DNA of 64,000 nt from positions 1 through 64,000 of the forward strand of contig NZ_NIXK01000003.1 in assembly GCF_002763455.1 (NCBI RefSeq), given 5' to 3'. Both the position numbers and the translations under genes were made by a program. Source of the DNA: Lentibacillus sediminis. GTDB taxonomy: Bacteria > Bacillota > Bacilli > Bacillales > Amphibacillaceae. The notes below the pieces were generated by a model. That model was given only the letters and a program-made list of their open reading frames with translations, had not been told where the DNA came from and ran no database searches. This document shows, in pieces, positions 35,372 to 44,105 of the stretch (the first letter of the stretch is position 1; every line of letters begins with the position of its first letter).

Positions 35372-36517
35372 TTGCCGCTAAATTCGATTCGTGTACTTGA
35401 TTTAACCCGTCTGCTGCCAGGTCCGTACTGTACCATGCTGCTCGCAGACTTTGGAGCTGAAGTGATTAAAGTGGAGGATCCTAAAATCGGTGATTATGCG
35501 AGGGCATATGATCCGAAAGTGGACGAAGACAGTGCGCTCTTTCATTCGCTTAACCGCAATAAAAAAAGTGTTTGCCTTGATTTAAAATCAGAAGAAGGAA
35601 AAGCAGCATTTCTGGGAATGGTTGAAAAAGCGGATGTTGTGGTGGAGTCGTTTCGGCCGGGCGTGATGGAAAGGCTTGGTCTCGATTACGAACATTTAAA
35701 AAGCATAAATCCCGGCCTGGTCTATTGCGCGATTACCGGTTACGGCCAGACCGGCCCGTATGCGAATGTTCCTGGTCATGACATCAATTATATCAGTTTC
35801 GCGGGTTTGCTTAATCTGATGGGAGAAAAAGACGGAAAACCTGTTGTGCCTGCTGCACAAATAGCTGATATCGGGGGTGGAGCTTATCCTGCTGCTGTCG
35901 GTATCCTGCTTGCTTTATTTGAAAGAGAATCGTCAGGGAAGGGGCAGTATATTGACATTTCCATGATGGATGGGGTGATCTCGTGGCTGCAGACAGCACT
36001 ACCTAACTATTTATCTCAGAATTCAGCCCCAAAACGAGGGGAGCAAGTACTGGCTGGAGGTCTGGCCTGTTATGAAGTCTATGAAACAAAAGATGCCCGC
36101 TGGCTCTCCGTTGGGGCACTTGAGTCAAAGTTTTGGAAAGCTTTTTGTCATGGAATAGGGAGAAGTGATTTTATCGCGCTCCATCAAGCAGCCTTACATG
36201 AGCAGCATCGTTTGAAATACGAGATTCAAACAATCATCTATCAGAAAACACTGGAAGAATGGCTGGAGATATTTTCAGGATTAGAGGCTTGTGTGTCTCC
36301 AGTGCTGACGTTTGAAGAGATGATGGAAGACCCGCAAGTAATGGCAAGGGAGATGATTCAAACCGTTCCGCATGAAACGGCAGGTGAGATGGAGCAAATA
36401 GGAATTCCAATCAAGCTATCGGAAACACCTGGTAAAATTCTGAGGCAAGCACCAAAGCTTGGGGAACATACGAAAATCATGATGGAGGAAATGAGGACTT
36501 CTGGAACAAAAGGGTAG
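35372..36517 (+). CDS. CaiB/BaiF-type CoA-transferase or acyl-CoA racemase
   Basis: 381 aa class III CoA-transferase fold. Opening VLDLTRLLPGPYCTMLLADF and GAEVIKVEDP are family hallmarks; the catalytic Asp is in PGHDINYISFAGLL; GQYIDISMMDGV follows. The family includes formyl/carnitine CoA-transferases and alpha-methylacyl-CoA racemase. In this operon it could activate the acid by CoA transfer or epimerise a 2-methyl branch. TTG start after AAAGGGGG. Last intact gene before the TnpB element. Confidence 0.9.
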   Translation: MPLNSIRVLDLTRLLPGPYCTMLLADFGAEVIKVEDPKIGDYARAYDPKVDEDSALFHSLNRNKKSVCLDLKSEEGKAAFLGMVEKADVVVESFRPGVMERLGLDYEHLKSINPGLVYCAITGYGQTGPYANVPGHDINYISFAGLLNLMGEKDGKPVVPAAQIADIGGGAYPAAVGILLALFERESSGKGQYIDISMMDGVISWLQTALPNYLSQNSAPKRGEQVLAGGLACYEVYETKDARWLSVGALESKFWKAFCHGIGRSDFIALHQAALHEQHRLKYEIQTIIYQKTLEEWLEIFSGLEACVSPVLTFEEMMEDPQVMAREMIQTVPHETAGEMEQIGIPIKLSETPGKILRQAPKLGEHTKIMMEEMRTSGTKG

Positions 36518-36732
36518 GTTTGAGGATTCGAAGCGCTAAAAGCAGGTATCGTGTTGACCAATTTTAAATTCAAATGGGAAATTTATCAGCCTCTGAAAGA
36601 AGACTCCCTCTTCAAGCGAGTGAAGGATTCCTCCAGCGGTAAGTGGGAGATAAATTTCAGTTGGAGATAGCCAAAAAATCCTCCCTATGATATAATGAGA
36701 ACATACATACGTTATGGAGGGAGTGGAATCCG

Positions 36733-37908
36733 ATGCTGGTTCAAAAAGCCTTTAAGTTTCGTATCTATCCAAATGAAAAACAAGTAGAACTCATCAATAA
36801 AACAATCGGTTGTTCCCGATTTGTCTTCAACTTCTTTCGGGGGAAACAGAAAGAGAAGGATACATATTGGCAAATCGTGGAAGAAATGAAACAAAATGGA
36901 CAGTTGCCAGTAAACGAATGGAAAGGGCCCTTCTTCGACAAATACGAATCCATAAAGGGTGTCCGTCATCTCAAGGAACATTACCCGTTCCTGAAAGAAG
37001 TAGACAGTATTTCGCTTCAAAAATCGGTGGAAAACTTAGCTGACTCCTATCAACGCTATTACCGGAAACAAAATAAAAAACCTCGCTTTAAAAGCAAAAA
37101 GAACAAGGTGCAATCCTACAGTACCAAGCAAACAAATGGCAATATTCATGTGTTGGATAAACACATCAAATTACCGAAACTGGGCCTTGTCCGTTTTGCC
37201 AAGAGTCGTGAAGTAGAAGGGCGTATCATAAGCGTCACCATCAGACGTAATGCCAGCGGAAAGCACTTTGTATCCATCCAAACGGAAACAGAAGTTCAAG
37301 CATTCGCTAAAACCAATTCGGCAGTTGGAGTGGATTTGGGCTTAAAAGATTTTGCGACCCTTTCAGATGGGACTGTATTCTCTAATCCGAAATGGCTCCG
37401 CACATTGGAAAAGAAATTAACGAAAGCACAGATCATTCTCTCAAGACGTACAATAGGCGGCTCCAATTGGAACAAACAGCGGGTCAAAGTCGCGCGTATT
37501 CATGAAGCGATAGCCAATGCCAGGAAGGATTACCTGGACAAGATTTCAACCTATCTCATCAAAAACCACGATGTGATCGGCTTGGAAGATTTGTCTGTGA
37601 GCAATATGCTTAAAAATGGAAACCTTTCCAAAGCAATTAGTGAAGCTTCCTGGTCCGAGTTCAGAACGATGTGTGAATACAAGGCAAAGTGGTACGGCAA
37701 AAAGGTCATCATTGTCGGCAAAAACTTTGCAAGTAGTCAGCTCTGTTCTGGCTGCGGTCATAAAAATAAAGACGTTAAAAATCTCGCTTTGCGTGAATGG
37801 ACTTGTATCTCTTGTGGAAGTCATCACCAAAGGGATATTAACGCAGGATTGAACCTTCGGGACGAAGCCATTCGTCTCTTAACTGCCGGTGCGGTAGGGA
37901 TAGCCTAA
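36733..37908 (+). CDS. tnpB: TnpB RNA-guided endonuclease
   Basis: 391 aa, intact. N-terminal OrfB HTH region ([20 protein letters not shown]), RuvC motifs with Asp201 ([12 protein letters not shown]), Glu285 ([12 protein letters not shown]) and Asp368 ([10 protein letters not shown]), and a zinc finger with Cys338, Cys341, Cys358 and Cys361 ([14 protein letters not shown]). All catalytic residues are present, so it should be active as a nuclease guided by a right-end RNA, protecting the element after excision. It is flanked by the CaiB gene and a dead acyl-CoA ligase. Confidence 0.93.
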   Translation: MLVQKAFKFRIYPNEKQVELINKTIGCSRFVFNFFRGKQKEKDTYWQIVEEMKQNGQLPVNEWKGPFFDKYESIKGVRHLKEHYPFLKEVDSISLQKSVENLADSYQRYYRKQNKKPRFKSKKNKVQSYSTKQTNGNIHVLDKHIKLPKLGLVRFAKSREVEGRIISVTIRRNASGKHFVSIQTETEVQAFAKTNSAVGVDLGLKDFATLSDGTVFSNPKWLRTLEKKLTKAQIILSRRTIGGSNWNKQRVKVARIHEAIANARKDYLDKISTYLIKNHDVIGLEDLSVSNMLKNGNLSKAISEASWSEFRTMCEYKAKWYGKKVIIVGKNFASSQLCSGCGHKNKDVKNLALREWTCISCGSHHQRDINAGLNLRDEAIRLLTAGAVGIA

Positions 37909-37987
37909 TAAAAAAACTGGCGGGTACGCCGGTGTTCTTAGGAATCCCCCACTTCAGTCGTGAGATATTAAGTGGTGGATAGTTCAA
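37830..37987 (+). ncRNA. predicted right-end guide RNA (omega/reRNA) of the TnpB element
   Basis: By analogy with characterised TnpB systems, an RNA overlapping the tnpB 3' end and running to the right end would carry the scaffold (hairpins CTGGCGGGTACGCCGG at about 37917 and CACTTCAGTCGTG ... TTAAGTGG). Its guide would be the host bases just past the end, beginning ATGATGAACACACCG. Boundaries are estimates; no promoter was identified. Confidence 0.5.
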
Positions 37988-37988
37988 C

Positions 37989-39366
37989 ATGATGAACACA
38001 CCGTTAACATTAGTGGTTTTAATCGAACGTGCTGAAGAATACTTTCCAAAGAAAGAAATCATTTCACGGACGAGTAGCGCCATACAGCGATTCACCTATG
38101 AGGAAATGGGATCGAGAACAAGAACCCTTTCAAGCGCACTTGAGTCATTGGGCGTCCGTGAAGGCGACAGAGTCGGAACGTTTGCCTGGAATCATCACCG
38201 GCATCTGGAAGCATATTTTGCCATTCCATCGATGGGCGCTGTTCTGCATACGATTAATATCCGTTTATCATAGGAGCATCTTACGTACATTATTAATCAT
38301 GCGGGAGATAAGGTATTGCTGGTGGATGCCGGTTTTCTTCCACTGCTGGAAAATGTAAAAGATCAATTGGAAACGGTGGAAGCGTTTATTGTGATGACAG
38401 ATGAAGACAGCTTGCCCGAATACGATCTGGAAGCCCTCTATTCCTATTAAAAATTGATCGCCCAAGCGGATGATATGTATCAATTTTCAAGCGATATCGC
38501 TGAAGACGACGCTGCTGGCATGTGCTACACATCCGGTACGACCGGGAAACCAAAAGGCGTTGTGTATTCCCACCGCGGCCTGGTTCTGCACAGCATGGCA
38601 CTGAGTCTTGCGGATACTGCAGCCGTATCCGAGTCAGATGTGTGTGTGTCGGTGGTGCCAATGTTTCATGCCAACGCCTGGGGGACCCCTTTTGCAGCAA
38701 CTTGGGTGGGGGCTACACAGATTCTTCCGGGACCATCTCCTACACCACAAATACTTGCTGAATTAATTGAATCGGAAAAAGTTACGATAACGCGGGTGTT
38801 CCGACGATTTGGCTGGGACTCTTGAATGAACTTGAAAAGAAAAGCTATAACATGGAAGGGAAGCAAAGCAGGATGGAGAGGAAATGGGTGAACTGCTTAT
38901 TCGCGGACCGTGGGTTGCGGATGAATATTATCGGGATGAACGGAGCGTGGAGTCCTTTCATGATGGCTGGCTTCATACCGGTGATGTTGTAACGATTGAT
39001 GAAGAAGGATTCATTAAAATCGTTGACCGCACGAAGGATTTGATTAAAAGCGGCGGCGATTGGATTTCATCGGTCGACCTGGAAAATGCCTTAATGGCAC
39101 ATGAAGCTGTCTTTGAAGCAGCAGTTGTTTCTATGCCGGACCCAAAATGGCAGGAGCGGCCGGTTGCTTGTGTCGTATTGAAAGAGAGTTACCAGGGTGT
39201 TGTTTCCAAAGAGGATATTAATCAGTTTCTGGAGCCGCAATTTGCCAAATGGTGGTTACCGGATGAGGTGCTGTTTATCGACGAATTACCGAAAACGTCT
39301 GTCGGCAAATTCCTTAAAACGGCATTGCGGGAACAGGTGAAGGAGCAGTTGGCTGAACGGTCGTAA
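37989..39366 (+). pseudogene. acyl-CoA synthetase (AMP-forming), degenerate
   Basis: The N-terminal part (37989-38270) ends at an in-frame TAG (38271-38273). The frame continues EHLTYIINHAGDKVLLVDAG to a TAA (38448-38450), then goes on with the AMP-binding signature CYTSGTTGKPKGVVYSHRG and VVPMFHANAWGTPFA. Near 38790 the frame shifts, and at about 38850-38890 roughly 150-200 residues are missing. The C-terminal domain (to 39366) has ELLIRGPWVADEYYRDE, GWLHTGDVVTIDEEGFIKIV and the catalytic Lys motif TSVGKFLKTALR. The total is about 455 codons against about 540 in the family. It lies just behind the TnpB element's right end. Confidence 0.9.
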
Positions 39367-39376
39367 GTGAATTTTT

Positions 39377-39405
39377 GGGGAGGGAGGTCGCTCTCCCTCC
39401 CCTTA
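39377..39405 (+). terminator. terminator after the ligase remnant
   Basis: GGGGAGGGAG pairs with CTCCCTCCCC around a short GTCGCT loop. Probably the original end of the fatty-acid operon. Confidence 0.75.
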
Positions 39406-39513
39406 AAAATGGCTGAATTCATATCTATGCAAAACAAAATGGTATGTGGAGTTAACTCGGAAAAAGGAATTAGCGATTTTTTGTCGAAATAATATATGAT
39501 AGAGGGGATTTAT

Positions 39514-39916
39514 TTGAGAATAGAACAAGAAGTATCCAATAAGATTTATAGGCTGATGGAGCTGCATCAGGAATTTGCGAATGGAAAATATAAAGAAATG
39601 AATGAGTTATATTCCGATGACTTTCAAGGATGGCTTTACATGCCAAGAGGTGGAAAGGTAGAAAAATTAGATGTGAAGGATATTAAAGAAGGCAATGAGG
39701 AAGCCGCCAATTACTACAAGGGCAAAAAAATACAATTTAACTTTTCAGGATTAAATATTATCCCACAACATGAAAATCAAGCAACAGCATCTTATGAGAT
39801 TACATTTAGCGATAATGAAAATGAAAAAGTAGTTCGGGCTTTGAATTGAGGCTTGGCAAAAAGGTTCAGATGACAAGTGGAGGATTATTCGCTGGTATCA
39901 GGAAAAGGGGATCTAA
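39514..39916 (+). pseudogene. SnoaL/DUF4440-like small protein, frameshifted near its end
   Basis: From TTG at 39514 (AGAGGGG six nt before) the frame runs about 110 codons and ends VVRALN, stop at 39847. Skipping one T in AATTGAGG restores EAWQKGSDDKWRIIRWYQEKGI ending at 39916. The phrase W(R)II(R)WY is the usual closing strand of NTF2-like/DUF4440 proteins, so a one-base insertion has cut off the last 22 residues. Function unknown; GrpB follows directly. Confidence 0.65.
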
Positions 39917-39919
39917 TGA

Positions 39920-40438
39920 ATGCGAAAGGTTGAAGTAACGTCATATAACATCAATTGGCCAGCGATGTTTAAGGAAGAGGCCAACAAGTTACATAGCATT
40001 TTTGGTTCTGAAACCATTGAAATTCATCACATTGGCAGCACCTCGGTAAATGGGCTGAAAGCAAAGCCGGTCATTGATATGATGCCAGTGGTAAAAAACA
40101 TTAGTCGGGTTGATGACTTTAACACGGCGATGATGGGCATTGGTTACGAACCATTGGGGGAAAATGGAATATCCGGGCGGCGATATTTCCGAAAGGGCGG
40201 GGATGATCGAACCCATCATGTGCATGTTTTTGAGTTGGGCAGTGGCGATATTGAACGTCATTTAGCATTCCGCGACTATCTGGGCACGCATCCTGACGCT
40301 TTACAAAGCTATGGCGATTTGAAGGAAGAGTTGGCAAGAAGTTTTCCTGATGATATGGAATCCTATATTAAGGGGAAAGAACCGTTCGTTTTGGAAATTG
40401 AAAGAAAAGCGTTAATTTGGTATCAAAGTTCAAGGTAA
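39920..40438 (+). CDS. GrpB/UPF0157 family protein
   Basis: 172 aa, intact. Nucleotidyltransferase-like family with IHHIGSTSVNGLKAKPVIDM, the central GxTS...KPxID signature, and HVHVFELGSGDIERHLAFRDYL. Biochemical role unsettled. Two decayed fragments of a related gene flank metYX (27383, 30723). ATG at 39920 has AAGGGG 9 nt upstream and follows the frameshifted gene by 3 bp. Confidence 0.9.
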   Translation: MRKVEVTSYNINWPAMFKEEANKLHSIFGSETIEIHHIGSTSVNGLKAKPVIDMMPVVKNISRVDDFNTAMMGIGYEPLGENGISGRRYFRKGGDDRTHHVHVFELGSGDIERHLAFRDYLGTHPDALQSYGDLKEELARSFPDDMESYIKGKEPFVLEIERKALIWYQSSR

Positions 40439-40441
40439 TCG

Positions 40442-40468
40442 GGAGTGCTTACATACGCACTCTTTTTT
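40442..40468 (+). terminator. terminator after grpB-family gene
   Basis: GAGTGC ... GCACTC stem around TTACATAC, followed by TTTTTTG. Confidence 0.82.
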
Positions 40469-40605
40469 GCTGCGTTTTCTTGAGGGGGAACCGTAGCTCA
40501 GCTCCTAAACGGCCTCTAATTGTCTGATGCAGTAAGGTATGATAAAATTTCACATATAGATTAGACAAATTTCGTCTGTACATAGCAAAGAAAAGGAGAA
40601 TCCAC

Positions 40606-41538
40606 ATGAGTAAAACGTTAATTTTTGGCCATAAAAACCCGGATACCGATACGATTGCTTCGGCGCTGGTTTATGCGGACTTAAAAAAGAAATTAGGAGT
40701 TGACGCAGAAGCTGCCCGGCTTGGCGAGGTGAACAAAGAAACGCAATTTGCCCTTGACCATTTTGGCTGGGAAGCACCAAAATTGATTGATAAAGTCAGT
40801 GAAGATACGGCGGAAGTCATTCTGGTCGATCATAATGAATTCCAGCAAAGTGTCGATAATATTGGGGACGTAAGGATTGCCGAAGTGGTCGATCATCACC
40901 GTATTTCTAACTTTGAAACAAGAGAACCACTGTATTTCCGGGCAGAGCCGGTTGGCTGTACGGCAACGATTTTGAATAAAATGTGCAAAGAAAATAATGT
41001 AGAAATGCCGAAAGAAATTGCCGGGCTGCTGCTTTCGGCGATTGTTTCGGATTCCCTGCTGCTGAAATCACCAACTTGCACGCAGGAGGATGTTGACGCT
41101 GCAAACGAACTGGCCAAAATTGCCGGGGTGGAGCTGCAGACATATGGTATGGAGATGCTGCAGGCTGGAGCGGATTTAAGCGATAAAACCGTAAAAGAGC
41201 TGATCACCATGGATGCCAAGGAATTTTCCATGGGTGAAGCAAAAGTGGAAATCGCCCAGGTCAACACGGTCGATACCGCGAAAGTATATGGCCTGCAGGA
41301 AGAGCTGGAAACAGAGATCAGTAAAGTTATCGCGGAAAAAGAACTGGATCTGTTCCTGTTTGTGGTTACCGATATCCTGAATAATGATTCGGAAGTGCTT
41401 GCCCTTGGCAATGAGAAAGGCAAAGTCGAGTCCGGATTCGGTGTGCCGCTTGATGAGAACAGCCGCACACTATTGAAAGGCGTTGTTTCCCGGAAAAAGC
41501 AGATTGTAACAGTATTGACGGACGAATTTACCAAATAA
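40606..41538 (+). CDS. ppaC: manganese-dependent inorganic pyrophosphatase
   Basis: 310 aa, the standard family II pyrophosphatase (DHH superfamily), which hydrolyses PPi to phosphate using Mn2+/Co2+. Metal-binding motifs are [15 protein letters not shown] (His, Asp, Asp), ILVDHNEF, and [10 protein letters not shown] (DHH). The C-terminal substrate site is [13 protein letters not shown] (SRKKQ). ATG follows AAAGGAG. Monocistronic, with a strong terminator after it. Confidence 0.97.
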   Translation: MSKTLIFGHKNPDTDTIASALVYADLKKKLGVDAEAARLGEVNKETQFALDHFGWEAPKLIDKVSEDTAEVILVDHNEFQQSVDNIGDVRIAEVVDHHRISNFETREPLYFRAEPVGCTATILNKMCKENNVEMPKEIAGLLLSAIVSDSLLLKSPTCTQEDVDAANELAKIAGVELQTYGMEMLQAGADLSDKTVKELITMDAKEFSMGEAKVEIAQVNTVDTAKVYGLQEELETEISKVIAEKELDLFLFVVTDILNNDSEVLALGNEKGKVESGFGVPLDENSRTLLKGVVSRKKQIVTVLTDEFTK

Positions 41539-41543
41539 TCATG

Positions 41544-41574
41544 TGCCTCCCTGTTTAAATGGGGAGGCATTTTT
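41544..41574 (+). terminator. terminator of ppaC
   Basis: TGCCTCCC ... GGGGAGGCA stem with a GTTTAAAT-type loop followed by TTTTTG. Confidence 0.9.
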
Positions 41575-41659
41575 GTGTTCCTTGCCCGGCGCGTTCTGTT
41601 TAAATCAGTGCCAGAAGGGAATTGAAATGGATAGAACAGTTGATAAAAGGAGCATATAC

Positions 41660-43009
41660 ATGACAGAGCAATATGATGTAATTATTCTTGGTGTGGGACC
41701 AAGCGGATCAGACATAGCAGGCAAAATGAGCAAGGCAGGATGGAAAACAGCGGTGGTGGATTCCCGCGGATATGGCGGAACATGTCCACTCCGAGGCTGC
41801 AACCCGAAAAAGGTGCTTGCCAGTGCTGCGGAACTGGTTGCCAGACAGGAGCGGATGCAGGGAAGCGGGCTGGAATCTGACAGCAGGATTAGCTGGAAGA
41901 AGCTGATTGATTTCAAACGCAGCTTCACCGATCCGGTACCGGAAGCTACGGAAAAAAGCCTTCAGAAAGCCGGTGTGGACACCTATCACGGAGAAGCAAG
42001 GTTTACCGGAAAGCAGGAGGTCCAGGTCGGCAATGATGCCTTGAGAGGTGAGAAAATCGTGATCGCCACAGGTGCGAATCCAGTTTCCCTCCCAATCGAA
42101 GGGGAGGAATACCTGACTTACAGTGATGAATTTATGGAACTGGATGAGCTGCCAAAAAGGGTAATTTTTGTCGGCGGCGGTTATATTTCCTTTGAATTCG
42201 CTCATATTGCGGCAAGAGCCGGCAGTGAGGTGCATATCATTCAGCGGGGAAATCAGCCGTTAAAAGCTTTTGATGAAGATCTTGTCAATCAGCTGGTAGA
42301 GAAATCCGAACAGGTCGGCATCCATGTGCATCTGAATTCCTCGGTCAAGGAAATCGAGAAAGATGCTGGCAGTTACAAGGTGACAGCAGATAGAAATGAT
42401 GAAGAAGTCTCCTGGAATGGAGATCTGGTCGTTCATGGCGGCGGCCGCGCTCCGGAACTGGATGGACTGCAGCTGGAGCAGGCGAATATCAGCTATGAAA
42501 AAAGCGGTGTGACAGTAAATGAATACATGCAGAGTGTCAGCAATCCGGCAGTATATGCCTCGGGGGATGCTGCTGATTCTCCTGGTTCGCCGTTAACCCC
42601 TGTCGCCCATCTGGAGGCAGAGGCTGTGACAGAAAATCTGCTGAACGGGAACGGAAAGCAGCCGAATTATACAGGAGTCCCTTCTGTTGTTTTCAGCATT
42701 CCAAAGCTGGCGCTGGCCGGCATCACAGAAGAAGAAGCCAAGGAATCCGGGCAAAACGTGGATATCAATTATCAGGATATATCCAGCTTTTTTACCTATC
42801 AGCATACAAATGAAGACACGGCAGCGGTGAAAATAATTACGGACAAGGATACTGGGCAAATTCTAGGTGCACACCTCCTCGGCGGGGAAGCAGATGAGCT
42901 GATTAACTATTTTGCGATGGCAATTCAGCTGAAGCTCACAAAAGATGACTTGAAAAAGGTTACCTATGCCTTCCCGACAGCCGTTTCCGATATTCCATCC
43001 ATGTTGTAA
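41660..43009 (+). CDS. pyridine nucleotide-disulfide oxidoreductase-like flavoprotein lacking the C-terminal His
   Basis: 449 aa. FAD motif VIILGVGPSGSDIA, redox-active disulfide in YGGTCPLRGCNPKK (Cys-x4-Cys), NAD(P) motif VIFVGGGYISFEFA, and second FAD motif VYASGDAADSPG. It looks like glutathione/mercuric reductases. The C-terminal His-Pro...Glu catalytic pair that those dimers need is replaced: the end reads VTYAFPTAVSDIPSML, with Phe for His and Asp for Glu. It is therefore probably a quinone or non-disulfide reductase, or uses another acid. ATG at 41660 has AAAGGAG before it. Confidence 0.88.
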   Translation: MTEQYDVIILGVGPSGSDIAGKMSKAGWKTAVVDSRGYGGTCPLRGCNPKKVLASAAELVARQERMQGSGLESDSRISWKKLIDFKRSFTDPVPEATEKSLQKAGVDTYHGEARFTGKQEVQVGNDALRGEKIVIATGANPVSLPIEGEEYLTYSDEFMELDELPKRVIFVGGGYISFEFAHIAARAGSEVHIIQRGNQPLKAFDEDLVNQLVEKSEQVGIHVHLNSSVKEIEKDAGSYKVTADRNDEEVSWNGDLVVHGGGRAPELDGLQLEQANISYEKSGVTVNEYMQSVSNPAVYASGDAADSPGSPLTPVAHLEAEAVTENLLNGNGKQPNYTGVPSVVFSIPKLALAGITEEEAKESGQNVDINYQDISSFFTYQHTNEDTAAVKIITDKDTGQILGAHLLGGEADELINYFAMAIQLKLTKDDLKKVTYAFPTAVSDIPSML

Positions 43010-43070
43010 ATGAATAATTTCCTGCACGCTCCCAAAAACTAATCAGAGTTTTAGAAGGGAGGCATCAGAC

Positions 43071-43223
43071 ATGGGAGGAAAACCAAAGGGTCCGAAACAG
43101 CAGGAGCGGCCAAATTTGCCGAAAAGCCCGCAGCAGCCATACGGCGAACCATTGAGCGGGTCGAAAAAGGTGAAGCAAGCCAATCACTCCAGGCAAAAGC
43201 ATAATCCGCATCATGGATTATAG
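43071..43223 (+). CDS. sspP: small acid-soluble spore protein P
   Basis: 50 aa. The C-terminal half (EPLSGSKKVKQANHSRQKHN, then PHHGL) matches B. subtilis SspP almost residue for residue; the N-terminal half is a Pro/Gln/Lys-rich segment. Made in the forespore. Start ATG follows GAAGGGAGG. Confidence 0.92.
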   Translation: MGGKPKGPKQQERPNLPKSPQQPYGEPLSGSKKVKQANHSRQKHNPHHGL

Positions 43224-43239
43224 TAACAAAGGTGGAAGC

Positions 43240-43570
43240 GCCCGCTTAGCAACGTACAGACTGCGCCTGGCCATGCCAGGTGGTTCGATGTTGCCGCGCA
43301 TAGCGGGGGTTTTAATCGAACTTCCCTTTTCCGCAATGAGATAAAGGAAACATGCCCCTGCAAAAGGGGTATGCCGACGTTGGCCGCAAAGGCCGGTTTT
43401 AGTCGGCCTTCCTTTAACTTCGAGCCGATGTTGACTTATCGTAGTGGAGGAGTGTGAAGTTTGGGGCTGCGCTAAATGCTCGCCCCACCGTAAAGATTTG
43501 CTAGTTGCTGGGCGCTGGAGCCGGACGTGGCCGTTGTTGAAAGTGAAATTAATAACGCCCCAAACTTTAT
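43240..43570 (+). ncRNA. candidate structured RNA or folded repeat, about 330 nt
   Basis: No frame is open across this stretch, yet it is full of nested helices. Domain 1 pairs CCCGCT with AGCGGG and GCAAC with GTTGC around a CCTGGC-CAT-GCCAGG hairpin (43250-43308). Domain 2 has CATGCCCCT/AGGGGTATG (43351-43373), then GCCGAC ... GTCGGC enclosing GGCC-GCAAA-GGCC (to about 43405). Domain 3 is closed by an 11-bp helix, AAGTTTGGGGC (43457-43467) with GCCCCAAACTT (43557-43567). Strand is assigned by G-U-free pairing only and could be either. It may be a multi-copy repeat. I do not recognise an Rfam family. Confidence 0.6.
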
Positions 43571-43659
43571 AATTTCTTATCTACACAAAAAAGACAGTCA
43601 CACGGCTGTCTTTTTTCCTGTTTCTGGGTATAATTGGAGGAGAAAAAGGAGTGATACAT

Positions 43660-44043
43660 ATGTGGAATGATTTCAAGGCATTTGCCTTTAAGGGAAATGT
43701 GATGGACCTGGCGGTTGCTGTGGTGATTGGCGGGGCGTTTGGCGCCATTGTCACTTCGCTGGTGGATAATATCATTATGCCAGTGGTCGGCATCCTGCTT
43801 GGCGGCATCAATTTTTCCAATCTGAGTGTGACAGTGGGAAATGCCGAGGTTTTATATGGAAGTTTCATTCAATCGATTTTTGATTTTCTTGTAATTGCAT
43901 TTTCCATTTTTATTTTTGTGCGGCTGTTGATGAAATTTAAGCGCAAGGAAGATGAGAAAGTGGAAGAGGAGCCGACTGTCGATCCGCAGGAACAGCTGCT
44001 AATGGAGATCAGGGATTTGTTGAAGGAGCAGAAGGAACGGTAG
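43660..44043 (+). CDS. mscL: large-conductance mechanosensitive channel MscL
   Basis: 127 aa. N-terminal helix and first membrane helix FKAFAFKGNVMDLAVAVVIG, then GGAFGAIVTSLVDNIIMP, an extracellular loop, a second helix (about residues 68-92), and a cytoplasmic coiled helix ending MEIRDLLKEQKER. It releases osmolytes on hypo-osmotic shock. ATG at 43660 has AAAGGAG 8 nt upstream; the GTG at 43651 overlaps that site. Confidence 0.96.
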   Translation: MWNDFKAFAFKGNVMDLAVAVVIGGAFGAIVTSLVDNIIMPVVGILLGGINFSNLSVTVGNAEVLYGSFIQSIFDFLVIAFSIFIFVRLLMKFKRKEDEKVEEEPTVDPQEQLLMEIRDLLKEQKER

Positions 44044-44078
44044 CATGCTCTATAGAAGGTAATGATAAAAGTAGGGAT

Positions 44079-44105
44079 TGACTCAATCAAAAGTTTTTTG
44101 AGTCA
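44079..44105. terminator. bidirectional terminator between mscL and pucR-type gene
   Basis: TGACTCAA ... TTGAGTCA 8-bp stem, with T-rich sequence on both sides, between two convergent genes. Confidence 0.75.

Larger units (their letters stand above)
36578..37987 (+). mobile_element. IS605/IS1341-type element carrying only TnpB
   Basis: Left subterminal structure is a hairpin GAAATTTATC (36578-36587) ... GATAAATTTC (36649-36658) with an inner CTTCA/TGAAG stem. The right end carries the usual IS605-type tail: AGGAATCCCCCACTTCAGTC, a CACTTCAGTCGTG ... TTAAGTG hairpin, and GGATAGTTCAAC at about 37987. No TnpA transposase is present, so it would need one in trans. The exact left boundary is uncertain. 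Confidence 0.75.

Noticed and set aside
36733-37908. TnpB domesticated as a nuclease-dead transcription regulator (TldR-like)
   Set aside because: All three RuvC acidic residues (Asp201, Glu285, Asp368) and the zinc-finger cysteines are present.
43240-43570. OLE RNA of halophilic/alkaliphilic Firmicutes
   Set aside because: OLE is about 600 nt and lies in a cluster with its membrane protein genes; neither the length nor the neighbours fit here.
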